The notes: generated from the letters alone by a model not told the origin. 64,000 nt of DNA from Leifsonia sp. C5G2 (GCF_013359685.1 NZ_JABFMV010000004.1:1-64000), one strand, 5' to 3'. Shown: positions 17,657 through 27,202, numbered from the stretch's first letter. Translations and numbers: made by a program.

Positions 17657-18910
17657 ATGCGCAAGATCACACATCGCTGGCTCGCGGGCGGCGCCGTCGC
17701 CGCCGCGGCGGCCCTCACCCTGACCGCCTGCGGTTCCGGCTTCGGCGGCGGCAGCAGCGGCGGCGACACCGGCAAGCTGACCTCGTCAGACAAGGCCCTG
17801 ACGGTCATGATCGGCTCCTCGGGCGACGCCGAGACGGCGGCGGTCAAGTCCGCGGTCTCCGACTGGTCCAAGAGCTCCGGCACCAAGGCCTCGGTCATCG
17901 CGGCGAGCAAGCTCAACGAGCAGCTCGCCCAGGGCTTCGCCGCCAAGAAGCCGGCCGACGTCTTCTACCTCTCCACCGACGCCCTCGCCGGCTACGCCTC
18001 CAACGGCTCGCTGCTCGCCTACGGCGACCAGCTGAGCAACAAGAGCGACTTCTACCCGAGCCTGGTCAAGTCGTTCACCTACGACGGCAAGTTCTACTGC
18101 GCGCCGAAGGACTTCTCCACGCTGCAGCTCGTCATCAACACCGACGCCTGGAAGGCGGCGGGGCTGACCGACGCCGACATCCCGAAGACGTGGGACCAGC
18201 TCGAGGCCGTCTCCAAGAAGCTCACCACCGGCAGCCAGGTCGGCCTCGGCATCTCGGGCGAGTACGCCCGCATCGGCTCCTTCATGGTCCAGGCCGGCGG
18301 CAACCTGATGAACGACGACAGCACCAAGGCCACCGCCAACAGCGACGCCAACGTGCAGGCGCTCGACTTCGTCAAGAAGATGCTGAACGGCGGCGAGCTG
18401 AAGTACGCGAAGGACCTCGGCGCCGGCTGGGGCGGCGAGGCGTTCGGCAAGGGCCTCGCGGCGATGACCATCGAGGGCAACTGGATCACGGGCGCCCTCA
18501 AGTCCGACTTCCCGAACATCAAGTACACGATCGCCGAGCTGCCCAAGGGCCCGGCCGGCCAGGGCACCCTCCAGTTCACCAACTGCTGGGGCATCGCGGC
18601 CGACAGCCCCAACCAGGCCGCCGCGCTCAAGCTCGTCGAGAAGCTGACGAGCAAGAGCGACCAGCTCGCCTTCTCCAAGGCCTTCGGCCCGATGCCGTCG
18701 ATCAAGTCGGCCGCAGACGAGTGGAAGTCCGACAACCCCGACCTGGTGCCGTTCCTGAACGCCGCCGACTACGCCAAGGGCGTCCCGACCGCCAAGGGTT
18801 CCGCCGACGTGGTGACCGACCTCAACAGCAAGCTCGAGTCGCTCGCGACGGGCGATCCGAAGAGCATCCTCGACACCACGCAGAAGAACCTCGAAGCGCT
18901 CCTCAAGTAA
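17657..18910 (+). CDS. Sugar ABC transporter substrate-binding lipoprotein
   Basis: 417 residues. Signal peptide with lipobox LTAC and lipidated C25, a Gly/Ser linker, then a MalE-type extracellular solute-binding fold (family 1). It captures a sugar outside the membrane for the two permeases downstream. ATG 17657 is preceded by AAGGAG. LacI control and the linked debranching-type enzyme suggest an oligosaccharide substrate, but the identity is unknown. Confidence 0.93.
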   Translation: MRKITHRWLAGGAVAAAAALTLTACGSGFGGGSSGGDTGKLTSSDKALTVMIGSSGDAETAAVKSAVSDWSKSSGTKASVIAASKLNEQLAQGFAAKKPADVFYLSTDALAGYASNGSLLAYGDQLSNKSDFYPSLVKSFTYDGKFYCAPKDFSTLQLVINTDAWKAAGLTDADIPKTWDQLEAVSKKLTTGSQVGLGISGEYARIGSFMVQAGGNLMNDDSTKATANSDANVQALDFVKKMLNGGELKYAKDLGAGWGGEAFGKGLAAMTIEGNWITGALKSDFPNIKYTIAELPKGPAGQGTLQFTNCWGIAADSPNQAAALKLVEKLTSKSDQLAFSKAFGPMPSIKSAADEWKSDNPDLVPFLNAADYAKGVPTAKGSADVVTDLNSKLESLATGDPKSILDTTQKNLEALLK

Positions 18911-18939
18911 GCGGCGCAGCGGAAGAGTAAGGACCAGCC

Positions 18940-20097
18940 ATGTCTGCAACCACGAGTCGGTCTCGTCGCACCGGAATCCGGCGCGGCGAGACCGCCTCGG
19001 GGTGGTTGTTCACCGCCCCGGTCATCCTGCTGCTCGGGGTGTTCCTCGTGATCCCGGTGCTGATGGCGCTGTGGGTGAGCTTCTCCGACTGGGGCGGCCG
19101 GGGCAGCCCCTTCTCCTCCGGCGTCCACTTCGTCGGCTTCGACAACTACACGACGCTGCTCGCGGGCGGCGGACTCGCGGAGCAGGACTTCGGCATGTCG
19201 CTGAAGAACAACGCCTGGTACGTGGTGCTCGTCGTCCCCATCCAGACGGCCGTGTCGCTCGGCCTCGCGGTGCTCGTGAACCGCGCGGTGCTGCGCGGCC
19301 GCGGTTTCTTCCGCACCGCGTTCTACTTCCCGTCGGTGACGAGCTCGGTCGCCATCACCGTGCTCTGGCTGTTCCTGTTCAGCACCAGCGGCGCCGTCAA
19401 CAAGGTGCTCTCGTGGGTGGGCATCAACGGGCCGAACTGGTTCAACGACCCGAGCGGCGTCGTCCACAATCTGCTCGCCGCCTTCGGCGTGACGCAGGGG
19501 CCCGCCGCGCTCACGCAGAACACCGCGCTCGGCGTCTCGTGGTGGGACTGGCTGGGCGGCCCGTCTGTCGCCATGTCGGCATACATCATCATGGCCGTCT
19601 TCACGACGAGCGGAACCTTCATGCTGCTGTTCCTCGCCGCCCTGCAGAACCTCGGCGGCGACGTGACCGAGGCGGCGATGATGGACGGCGCGAACGGCTG
19701 GCAGCGCTTCTGGCGGATCACCCTCCCCCAGCTGCGCCCGACCCTCTTCACCGTGCTGACGCTCGGCCTGATCGGCTGCTGGCAGGTGTTCGACCAGATC
19801 TACACCGGAACGCAGGGAGCACCGGGCAAGACGACCCTGACCCCCGCGTTCCTCAGCTACCAGACCTCGTTCATGAACCAGGAGTGGGGTCAGGGCGCGG
19901 CGATCGCGTTCATCCTCTTCGTCATCATCGTCGTGTTCACGCTGTTCCAGCGCTGGGTGCTCCGCGAGCGGCCGGTGTCCAAGCGGCGCATGCGGCTGTA
20001 CCAGCCGGCGCTCGCGGCCGGCACCGCCGCGGGCGGCGCGCCGAGCAGCGTACCGGCCCAGAAGGAAGACTCTGACAGCAAGGGAGCGCTCCGATGA
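18940..20097 (+). CDS. Sugar ABC permease, MalF type
   Basis: 385 residues, six or more membrane helices. The EAA loop that docks the ATPase is visible as EAAMMDGANGWQRFWRITLP. An insert around 160-205 extends a periplasmic loop. Its stop overlaps the next start (ATGA). The operon has no ATP-binding subunit, so it presumably shares a MsiK-like ATPase encoded elsewhere. Confidence 0.94.
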   Translation: MSATTSRSRRTGIRRGETASGWLFTAPVILLLGVFLVIPVLMALWVSFSDWGGRGSPFSSGVHFVGFDNYTTLLAGGGLAEQDFGMSLKNNAWYVVLVVPIQTAVSLGLAVLVNRAVLRGRGFFRTAFYFPSVTSSVAITVLWLFLFSTSGAVNKVLSWVGINGPNWFNDPSGVVHNLLAAFGVTQGPAALTQNTALGVSWWDWLGGPSVAMSAYIIMAVFTTSGTFMLLFLAALQNLGGDVTEAAMMDGANGWQRFWRITLPQLRPTLFTVLTLGLIGCWQVFDQIYTGTQGAPGKTTLTPAFLSYQTSFMNQEWGQGAAIAFILFVIIVVFTLFQRWVLRERPVSKRRMRLYQPALAAGTAAGGAPSSVPAQKEDSDSKGALR

Positions 20098-21011
20098 GCT
20101 CGACCACCGTGCAGACCGAGCAGGCCGTCTCCGCGTCCCCCCGCACCGCCCCGGCCCGGCCGGCCAGGCGGCGCCACCGCTCGCGCGGCGCGATCGCCGC
20201 GACCTCCGTCACGTACGCGATCCTCGTGGTGCTGGCGGTCGTCTACATCATGCCGTTCCTCATCCAGATCGCCACGTCGTTCAAGACCGACGCCGAGGCA
20301 ACCGCCAACCCGGTCGCCCTCATCCCGCAGACGTTCACGACGGCCGCGTACGAACGGCTCTTCCTCAACTCCGACTTCCCGGTGTGGTTCGCCAACTCGG
20401 CCGTCGTGACGATCGTCGTCACCCTCGGCCGGGTGTTCTTCGACTCGCTCGCGGGCTACGCACTGGCGCGGCTCCGCTTCCGCGGCCGAGGCGTGGTGTT
20501 CGCCGCTCTGGTCGCCGTCATGTCGGTGCCGCTGGTCGTGCTGCTCATCCCGAAGTTCCTCGTCATCAACCAGCTGGGCATCTACGACTCGTACACGGGC
20601 ATGATCGTGCCCTTGCTGACCGATGCGGCCGGCGTCTTCATCATGAAGGGATTCTTCGAGTCGATCCCCGCCAGCGTGGAGGAGCAGGCCCGCATCGACG
20701 GCGCAGGCACCTTCCGCGTGTTCTGGTCGATCGTGCTGCCGATGGCGCGGCCCGCCCTGATCACGATCATCATCCTGTCGTTCCAGGGGTCGTGGAACGA
20801 GCTCGCCCACTTCATCGTGTCGACGCAGAACCCGGCACTGACCACGCTGACGAAGGGGGTCGCCGGGCTGGCGAGCGGGCAGCTGAGCCAGGGCAGCCAG
20901 TACCCGCTGAAGCTGGCGGCCGCGGCCATCATGACCATCCCGGTGGCCGTCCTCTTCTTCGTCTTCCAGCGACGGATCATGAACTCCAGCGACGGGGCGG
21001 TGAAGGAGTGA
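20094..21011 (+). CDS. Sugar ABC permease, MalG type
   Basis: 305 residues with an Ala/Arg-rich cytoplasmic N-terminus and six membrane helices. The EAA loop reads EEQARIDGAGTFRVFWSIVLP. It pairs with the MalF-type subunit to form the channel. The stop overlaps the next GTG (GTGA), coupling the S51 peptidase gene. Confidence 0.94.
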   Translation: MSSTTVQTEQAVSASPRTAPARPARRRHRSRGAIAATSVTYAILVVLAVVYIMPFLIQIATSFKTDAEATANPVALIPQTFTTAAYERLFLNSDFPVWFANSAVVTIVVTLGRVFFDSLAGYALARLRFRGRGVVFAALVAVMSVPLVVLLIPKFLVINQLGIYDSYTGMIVPLLTDAAGVFIMKGFFESIPASVEEQARIDGAGTFRVFWSIVLPMARPALITIIILSFQGSWNELAHFIVSTQNPALTTLTKGVAGLASGQLSQGSQYPLKLAAAAIMTIPVAVLFFVFQRRIMNSSDGAVKE

Positions 21012-21754
21012 CCGCCGCAGAGCCCACCATCCTCGCGACCTGCGGCGGCCTGAACGCGGGAACGTGGACCGACTCGGTCTACGGGCCCCTCCTCCACCAC
21101 GCGATCGCACTCGCGCGGGTGGAGGGGCGCGCACCCCGCGTCACCCATATCAACACCGCGGGCGGCGACCAGCGCCACGTGGAGGGTGCGGAACTCGAGG
21201 CGGCCCGCGCGGCCGGGGTCGAGGCGACGCACCTCCGGTTCTTCCCGCGCCGCAACATCGAGGACGTGCGCGAGCACCTGCTCCGTCAAGACGTCATCTG
21301 GGTGAGCGGCGGCAGCGTCGTCAACCTGCTCGCCGTCTGGCGCGCCCACGGGCTCGACGCGCTGCTGGCGGACGCCTGGCGCGCGGGCGTGGTGCTCGCA
21401 GGAGGCTCCGCGGGCGCCCTGTGCTGGCACGAGGGCGGCACCACGGCCTCCTTCGGCCCCGGCATCTCCGCCGTCGCCGACGGCCTCGGCTTCGTAAGGG
21501 GGTCGCTCGCCGTCCACTACGACTCCGACCCGGCCAGGCGCCCGGCGCACCAGCGCGCGGTCGCCGAAGGCGTCCTGCCCGAGGGCTACGCGCTCGACGA
21601 GGGCGTCGGCCTGGTCTACCGCGGCACACGGCTCGACGACATCGTCGCCGAGCGGCCCGGCGTCTCCGCGTGGCGGGTCGCTTGCGGCGACGGGGGCGTC
21701 AGCGAGACGCGCCTCGAACCGCGCCTCCTCGACAGGGGCGGGGAGGCGGCATGA
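21008..21754 (+). CDS. Peptidase S51 (dipeptidase E-like) family protein
   Basis: 248 residues. The nucleophile elbow GGSAGALCW (near 134-142) and the preceding VSGGSVVNLL match S51 peptidases, which in PepE cleave Asp-Xaa dipeptides and in cyanophycinase cleave beta-Asp-Arg. GTG 21008 overlaps the permease stop. Finding it inside a sugar-uptake operon is unusual, and the role there is unknown. Cytoplasmic: no signal peptide. Confidence 0.85.
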   Translation: MTAAEPTILATCGGLNAGTWTDSVYGPLLHHAIALARVEGRAPRVTHINTAGGDQRHVEGAELEAARAAGVEATHLRFFPRRNIEDVREHLLRQDVIWVSGGSVVNLLAVWRAHGLDALLADAWRAGVVLAGGSAGALCWHEGGTTASFGPGISAVADGLGFVRGSLAVHYDSDPARRPAHQRAVAEGVLPEGYALDEGVGLVYRGTRLDDIVAERPGVSAWRVACGDGGVSETRLEPRLLDRGGEAA

Positions 21755-23892
21755 GCAGAACGGAGACCTCACCCCCCTCGTCCGGGTCGCCTGGGCCGCC
21801 CAACGGCGACCCCGGCATCCGCACCACCGATCCACACCTCCCCGGCGACGCTCCCGCGACGCCGGACCGACACGAAGGCACGACCTCCACGATGACCCAG
21901 CCCCTCCAGCCGCTCCTCCACGACAGCGTCGTCGTGCTGACCGCCCCCTCCCAGGCCTGGTCCGCGCCCGACGGGAGGATCGACGGGCACGGCATCCACG
22001 GCTTCTACCACTCCGACCTGCGCGTGCTCGACCGCGTGCTGCTGACGGTCGGCGGAGAGACGCCGGAGCACATCGCCACGGCGGGACCGGATGCGGCCAC
22101 GAGCGTCTTCACGGGCCTCGCGCGAGGGCTGGACGACACGACGGCGGACCCCCGCGTCCGCATCGATCGCACGCGGAGCGTGCGGGCCGGCTCGCTGTCC
22201 GAGCGGATCGTGCTGCGCAACGCGCTCCGCACGACCGTGGTCACCACCGTCGAGATGGTGCTCGGCGCCGACTTCAGCCCGATGCAGAGCATCAAGGCCG
22301 GGCTGTCCGGGAGCGAGCATCCCGTGACGGTTGAGACCGGTGCGGACGGAGCGGCCGCCGTGCTGCGCAGCGGTCGGGTCGCGGCCCCCATCGTCGCGGA
22401 GGGCGCGACCGCGGCCGTCGACGGCGAACGGGTGTCGCTGCGCTGGAGCGTCGAGATCCCCGCGAACGGATCGGCGGAGCTGACCTGGCGCATCGACGTC
22501 GACGACCCCACCGCCGTCGTCTCGGGCGCCGAGCCATCCACCGAATGGAGCGCCTTCCGGGCGACCACCGGCGACTCCCGGCTGCAGTCCTGGCTCGGCC
22601 GCGCCATCGCCGACCTCCAGGCGCTGCGCATGTCGACCGTCGAGCGCCCGGACGACACGTTCCTCGCGGCGGGCGCCCCCTGGTTCTTCACCCTGTTCGG
22701 CCGCGACTCGCTGTGGGCGGCGCGGATGCTGCTTCCGCTCGGCCACGAGATCGCCGCCTCCACCCTGCGGGTGCTCGCGCACTACCAAGGCACGCGGACC
22801 GTCGCAGAGACCGCGGAGCAGCCCGGCAAGATCATGCACGAGCTGCGGCCGGCGGCGCTGACGATCCCGGGCGAGGGCGTCGAGCTCCCTCCGCTCTACT
22901 ACGGCACGGTCGACGCGACCGCGCTGTGGGTCTGCCTGCTGCACGACGCCTGGAAGTGGGGCATGCCGCGCGACGAGGTCGAGCAGCTGCTCCCCCACCT
23001 GGAGGCGGCGCTGGCCTGGATGCGCGACGTCGGCGACAGCGACGGCGACGGCTTCCTGGAGTACATCGACACCACCGGGCACGGCCTCGCCAACCAGGGC
23101 TGGAAGGACTCCGGCGACTCCATCCAGTGGCGCGACGGCACCCTCGCCGACGGCCCGATCGCGCTGTGCGAGGTGCAGGGCTACGCCTACCAGGCCGCCG
23201 TCGGCGGCGCCGAACTGCTGGAGGCGTTCGGGCGCGCGGGCGCTGACGCGTGGCGCACCTGGGCCGCCGACCTCAAGGCGCGCTTCGCCGCGGCCTTCTG
23301 GATCGACGAACCGGCGGGCGCGTACCCCGCGGTCGCGCTCGACGCCGCGAAGCGGAAGGTCGACACGGTGACGAGCAACATCGGCCACCTCCTCGGCACC
23401 GGCATCCTCGACCCGGAGGAGTCCGCCCTCGTCGCCCGGCGCCTGGTCTCGCCGGAACTGTCGTCGGGCTACGGGCTCCGCACGATGTCCACCGACTCCG
23501 CCGGCTACTGGCCGCTCAGCTACCACGGCGGCAGCGTCTGGGCGCACGACACCGCCATCGCGATCTCGGGCCTTGCGGCCGAGGGGTTCCGAGAGGAGGC
23601 CGGGCAGCTCGCCGACGGCCTGCTGGCCGCCGCGCAGGGGTTCGCCTACCGGATGCCCGAGCTTCACTCCGGCGACAGCGCCGAGCAGAGCAGCTCGCCC
23701 ATCCCCTACCCGGCGGCGTGCCGCCCGCAGGCCTGGTCGGCCGCCGCCGCGGTCGCCGTGCTCTCGGCCCGTCTCGGTCTCCGCGCCGACGCCCCCGCCG
23801 GGCGACTGGAGGTCGACCCCGACCCGGGTGCCGGCAGCATCCGAGTCGAGGGCCTGCGCTTCGCCGGGTCGCCGCGCGACCTCACCGCGTGA
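21751..23892 (+). CDS. Glycogen-debranching-like glycosidase (GDE_N_bis + GDE_C)
   Basis: 713 residues from ATG 21751, which overlaps the previous stop (ATGA). Residues 1-47 are Pro/Gly/Ser-rich and unlike the family; an internal ATG at 21892 (MTQPLQPLLHDSVVV) gives 666 residues and the usual N-terminus. An N-terminal beta domain (about 55-260) is followed by an (alpha/alpha)6 catalytic barrel with FFTLFGRDSLWAARM and GQGWKDSGDS-like motifs of the amylo-alpha-1,6-glucosidase/GH63-like clan. It likely splits glycosidic bonds in sugar imported by the linked transporter. Confidence 0.87.
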   Translation: MSRTETSPPSSGSPGPPNGDPGIRTTDPHLPGDAPATPDRHEGTTSTMTQPLQPLLHDSVVVLTAPSQAWSAPDGRIDGHGIHGFYHSDLRVLDRVLLTVGGETPEHIATAGPDAATSVFTGLARGLDDTTADPRVRIDRTRSVRAGSLSERIVLRNALRTTVVTTVEMVLGADFSPMQSIKAGLSGSEHPVTVETGADGAAAVLRSGRVAAPIVAEGATAAVDGERVSLRWSVEIPANGSAELTWRIDVDDPTAVVSGAEPSTEWSAFRATTGDSRLQSWLGRAIADLQALRMSTVERPDDTFLAAGAPWFFTLFGRDSLWAARMLLPLGHEIAASTLRVLAHYQGTRTVAETAEQPGKIMHELRPAALTIPGEGVELPPLYYGTVDATALWVCLLHDAWKWGMPRDEVEQLLPHLEAALAWMRDVGDSDGDGFLEYIDTTGHGLANQGWKDSGDSIQWRDGTLADGPIALCEVQGYAYQAAVGGAELLEAFGRAGADAWRTWAADLKARFAAAFWIDEPAGAYPAVALDAAKRKVDTVTSNIGHLLGTGILDPEESALVARRLVSPELSSGYGLRTMSTDSAGYWPLSYHGGSVWAHDTAIAISGLAAEGFREEAGQLADGLLAAAQGFAYRMPELHSGDSAEQSSSPIPYPAACRPQAWSAAAAVAVLSARLGLRADAPAGRLEVDPDPGAGSIRVEGLRFAGSPRDLTA

Positions 23893-23934
23893 GCGACGGT
23901 GCTCGGGGCGAACGCCGCCCCGAGCACCGTCGCT
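23892..23934. terminator. Perfect 19-bp hairpin between convergent genes
   Basis: AGCGACGGTGCTCGGGGCG (23892-23910) and its exact complement (23916-23934) surround a 5-base loop. It separates the debranching-like gene from the convergent monooxygenase gene, overlapping the last base of the former. No T-run; two-way termination is likely from stem strength and position. Confidence 0.8.
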
Positions 23935-25006
23935 ACAGCTGCGCCATGATCTGCCGGGCGATGATACGCCCGGCACGGTTGGCGCCGATCGTCGACGCCT
24001 GGGGGCCATACCCCGCGAGGAATATGCGGGAGTCCTGCCAGGACGCCCCCGAGCCGACGGTCAGGCCGCCGGCCTTCTCCCGCAGCTTCAGCGGCGCCAG
24101 GTGACGGAGCTCCGGCCGGAACCCCGTCGCCCAGATGATCGCGTCGGCGTGGGTGAACGACCCGTCGGGCCAGCGCACGCCGCGCTCCTCGACCCGCCTG
24201 AACATCGGCCGCTCGACCAGCAGCCCCCGCTCGATACCCGCCGCGATGCGGCGCGTGCGGGGCACCCCCGTGCCGCTGACGATCGACGGGAGCGCCTCTC
24301 CGGCCCGTGCCGCGGCATCCTGCATCGCGACCGCCGCAACGCCGCCTTCGATCGTCAGCTCCGACTCGTCGCGGAAGTCCACCGGTCGCCTGGTCGCCCA
24401 GGTGAGCGACGCCGCGATATCCTCCAGCTCCAGGAGGAAGCCGATCGCGCTCGTCCCGCCGCCCACCACGACGACCGACTGCCCCTCGAATTCCTGAGCC
24501 GAGACGTAGGTCGAGGTGTGCACATGCCGCCCGGCGAATGTGTTGACGCCCGGGTAGTACGGGATGAAGGGCGAGCCCCAGGTTCCGGACGCGTTCACCA
24601 CCACCCGGGTGGCGGTCTCGCCCTCGCTGTGCTGCACGATGAGGTCCGCCCCACGGTCGAAGACGTGCTCGACCGTCACGGGACGCTGCACCTGCAGCCC
24701 GAAATGCTCCTCGTAGCGGCGGTAGTAGCCGGCGACGATGTCCCGCGCGGGGAGCGACCGGTCGGCCCTGTCGAAGCTGAGACCGAGCTCCGACATTCCC
24801 GGCAGATCGTTCACGTGGTGGGCGCTGCCCAGCTTCAGGGCATCCCAGCGGTGCTGCCACGCCCCGCCGGTGATCGGACCGCGGTCGTAGACGATGAAAT
24901 CGACGCCGGGAGTGAGCTCGAACCGGCGGAGGTAATAGGCGACGGCGAGGCCCGCCTGGCCCGCACCGATCACCACCACCTGGGTCTCGGTCCTCGTCGT
25001 GGTCAC
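23933..25006 (-). CDS. Flavin-containing monooxygenase / NAD(P)-binding oxidoreductase
   Basis: 357 residues. An FAD-binding GAGQAGLA lies near 14-21, an NADP-binding GGGTSA near 190, and the late ATGFRPE motif near 290, the pattern of single-domain flavoprotein monooxygenases (FMO/YUC-like). Substrate unknown. It is divergent from the DUF3073 gene across about 140 bases. Confidence 0.88.
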   Translation of the reverse strand: MTTTRTETQVVVIGAGQAGLAVAYYLRRFELTPGVDFIVYDRGPITGGAWQHRWDALKLGSAHHVNDLPGMSELGLSFDRADRSLPARDIVAGYYRRYEEHFGLQVQRPVTVEHVFDRGADLIVQHSEGETATRVVVNASGTWGSPFIPYYPGVNTFAGRHVHTSTYVSAQEFEGQSVVVVGGGTSAIGFLLELEDIAASLTWATRRPVDFRDESELTIEGGVAAVAMQDAAARAGEALPSIVSGTGVPRTRRIAAGIERGLLVERPMFRRVEERGVRWPDGSFTHADAIIWATGFRPELRHLAPLKLREKAGGLTVGSGASWQDSRIFLAGYGPQASTIGANRAGRIIARQIMAQL

Positions 25007-25149
25007 GCGCTCATCCCATCACTCCTCGCTGTGCGCGAACTCGGGGGCGGTGGAAGTCAGCATGCTAAACTCCATGCTAGTTTTCACTGTTTCTATTCGA
25101 TCCCCGGGAAGCCTTTCCTACCCGGGCTGGGACCAAAAGGGGGTCACGC
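25007..25149. promoter_or_regulatory. Divergent intergenic region upstream of DUF3073
   Basis: It holds CATGCTA twice in tandem (25061-25067 and 25073-25079, 12-base period). Read on plus, TAAACT (25066-25071) could be a -10 box; on minus each copy gives TAGCAT. A CCCGGG...CCCGGG stem lies before an AAAGGGGG ribosome site close to the DUF3073 ATG. Assignments are tentative. Confidence 0.4.
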
Positions 25150-25383
25150 ATGGGGCGCGGCCGTCAAAAGGCAAAGCACACCAAGATCGCTCGTCAGTTG
25201 AAGTCGTTCAGTCCGAACGTGAACTACGACGCGCTCGAGCGTGAGCTGACCTCTCACTCCCACGATGAAGACGACCAGTACGCGAAGTGGGCCGACTACG
25301 AGCCCGAGGACGCGAGCGAGTCCGACGACGCGTACGACTACGAGGACGAGGACGAGGAGACGGGCACGCCGAAGCGCGCCTAG
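25150..25383 (+). CDS. DUF3073 family protein
   Basis: 77 residues. A basic N-terminus (MGRGRQKAKHTKIAR) is followed by FSPNVNYDALERELT and a very acidic tail (Asp/Glu from about 40 onward). This layout is diagnostic of DUF3073, a small cytoplasmic protein conserved in actinobacteria with no known function. A strong ribosome site (AAAGGGGG) suggests good expression. Confidence 0.92.
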   Translation: MGRGRQKAKHTKIARQLKSFSPNVNYDALERELTSHSHDEDDQYAKWADYEPEDASESDDAYDYEDEDEETGTPKRA

Positions 25384-25394
25384 CGATCCGCTGC

Positions 25395-26009
25395 TCAGAG
25401 CCAGCCCTGCCGCGTCGCGATGGCGACGGCGTCCGAACGGTTGCGAGCGCCCGTCTTCCCGATCGCGCTCGACAGGTGGTTGCGCACCGTCCCCTCGCTG
25501 AGGTGGACCCGGCGCGCGATGTCGCCGATCGTCCCCCCTTCGCCCGCCACCGCGAGCACCTCCGCCTCGCGTGCGGTCAGCGGCGACGCGCCGGAGGCGA
25601 GCGACTCCGCGGCCAGTGCGGGGTCGACGACCCGCAGTCCGGAGGCCACCCGGCGGACCGCGTCCGCCAACTGGCCGGACGGAGTGTCCTTGACCACGAA
25701 GCCGGACGCCCCCGCCTCCATCGCGCGCCGCAGGTAGCCCGGCCGGCCGAACGTCGTCACGATGAGCGACCGGCAGGCGGGCAGCGCCGAACGCAGCTGG
25801 GCGGCCGCCTGGATACCGTCCGCTCCCGGCATCTCCACGTCGAGCAGCGCGACGTCGGCCCGGGAGGAGCGGGCCGCCTCCACGACCTCGTCGCCGCGGC
25901 CCACCTGCGCGACCACGTCGAGGTCCGGCTCCAGGTCGAGCAGCGCAGCCAGGGCGCCGCGGACCAGCGCCTGGTCGTCGGCGAGCAGCAGGCGTATCGG
26001 TTCGGTCAC
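25395..26009 (-). CDS. NarL/FixJ-family response regulator (DesR-like)
   Basis: 204 residues. Receiver domain 1-118 with acidic ADD near 10 and the phospho-acceptor Asp in ALLDVEMPG near 54; Lys in VVKDTPS. The C-terminal LuxR-type helix-turn-helix (140-200) reads LTAREAEVLAVA and GTVRNHLSSAIGKTGARNR. GTG 26009 overlaps the histidine kinase stop (GTGA). It likely controls the adjacent ABC exporter genes. Confidence 0.94.
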   Translation of the reverse strand: MTEPIRLLLADDQALVRGALAALLDLEPDLDVVAQVGRGDEVVEAARSSRADVALLDVEMPGADGIQAAAQLRSALPACRSLIVTTFGRPGYLRRAMEAGASGFVVKDTPSGQLADAVRRVASGLRVVDPALAAESLASGASPLTAREAEVLAVAGEGGTIGDIARRVHLSEGTVRNHLSSAIGKTGARNRSDAVAIATRQGWL

Positions 26010-27178
26010 TCGTTCCTCCGAACGGTCAGCAGCGTCCCGCCGCGCGTGCCCTGCCCGACCGCGATGCTCGCGCCCGCCTGAGCGGCCCTGGCCCGCAGCC
26101 CGGCGAGGCCGGAGCCGGGCGTCCGCGCGGGCGCGACCGACGACCCGACCGGCGCGGGCGTGCCCGCGAACCCCGTCCCCCGCCCGTCGTCCTCGATGTC
26201 GAGCCGGTCCGGGCCGACGGTCACCCAGCAGTTCCGCGAGCCGGAATGGCGGATGACGTTGGTCACCCCCTCGCGCAGCACCCAGCCGAACAGCTCGCGC
26301 AGGTCGGGATCGACCTCCTCGCCGTTGCGCGGGAGGTGCGCCTCGATGTCGGCGGCGGCCAGGCTCGCCTGCGCGGACGCGAGCTCGGTCGACAGGCTCA
26401 TCTCGCGGTAGCCGGCCACGGCCGCGCGCAGGTCCGCGAGGGCGGACCGGCTGAGCCGCTCGATGTCGGCGATCTCCTCGGTCGCGCGGGCCGGATCCAC
26501 GGGGACGAGCCGGCGCGCCAGCTCCGACTTCACCGTGACCACCGTGAGCGAGTGGCCGAGCACGTCGTGCATGTCGCGCGAGAACCGTGCCCGCTCCTCG
26601 ATCACGGCGAGCCGCGCGATCTCGCCCTGCGCGTTCCGCAGCCGCCGCAGGGCGTCGATCTGACGGGCGAACGCGCTCATCATCACCCCGATGGAGACGG
26701 TGACCAGCGCGACGAACCAGTAGTCCTCGACCGTGCCGCCGATCGTGAAGATCACGAGTTGGAGCGCACCGAGCGCCCCGATGATCCCGAACGCCACGGC
26801 CGTCCGCGCCACGACCATCCCGGCGACGCACGCGACGTAGACCCAGGTCCAGCACGCGACCGTTCCGAGCAGCGGGAACAGCGCCAGGGTGAGCGCGAAG
26901 TAGAGCGCGAGGCCGATCAGCCGGGTCCGCTCCCGCTCCCACCACAGCAGCGGCGGGAGGATCAGGAAGCCGACGTAGACCACGGCGAGCAGTCCGGTGG
27001 CGAGCAGCTTCTGCGCGAGCGGGAGGTCGGAGGTCCACAGCCCGACCAGCACCGACACCTGGTACAGCAGGCCGATCGCCGCGCCGGGATACCAGCGGTA
27101 CGCCGAGGGGTGGACGAGGCGGGCGAGCGGTCCGGCCGGCCGGACCTCCTGCACCTCGCTCGAGAACACGTTGCCCAC
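26006..27178 (-). CDS. Sensor histidine kinase (DesK-like, HisKA_3)
   Basis: 390 residues, GTG start. Five or so membrane helices (30-170) are followed by a HisKA_3 dimerisation domain with the phospho-accepting His in RDMHDVLGHSLT, and an ATPase domain with N box EGVTNVIRHSG and G boxes DDGRGTG and GSGLAGL. It has no large extracellular sensor domain, so it probably senses a membrane state, as DesK does. In an operon with the ABC genes upstream and the regulator downstream. Confidence 0.94.
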   Translation of the reverse strand: MGNVFSSEVQEVRPAGPLARLVHPSAYRWYPGAAIGLLYQVSVLVGLWTSDLPLAQKLLATGLLAVVYVGFLILPPLLWWERERTRLIGLALYFALTLALFPLLGTVACWTWVYVACVAGMVVARTAVAFGIIGALGALQLVIFTIGGTVEDYWFVALVTVSIGVMMSAFARQIDALRRLRNAQGEIARLAVIEERARFSRDMHDVLGHSLTVVTVKSELARRLVPVDPARATEEIADIERLSRSALADLRAAVAGYREMSLSTELASAQASLAAADIEAHLPRNGEEVDPDLRELFGWVLREGVTNVIRHSGSRNCWVTVGPDRLDIEDDGRGTGFAGTPAPVGSSVAPARTPGSGLAGLRARAAQAGASIAVGQGTRGGTLLTVRRNE

Positions 27179-27202
27179 CTTAGATCAGCCGGGCCCGGCG
27201 GA

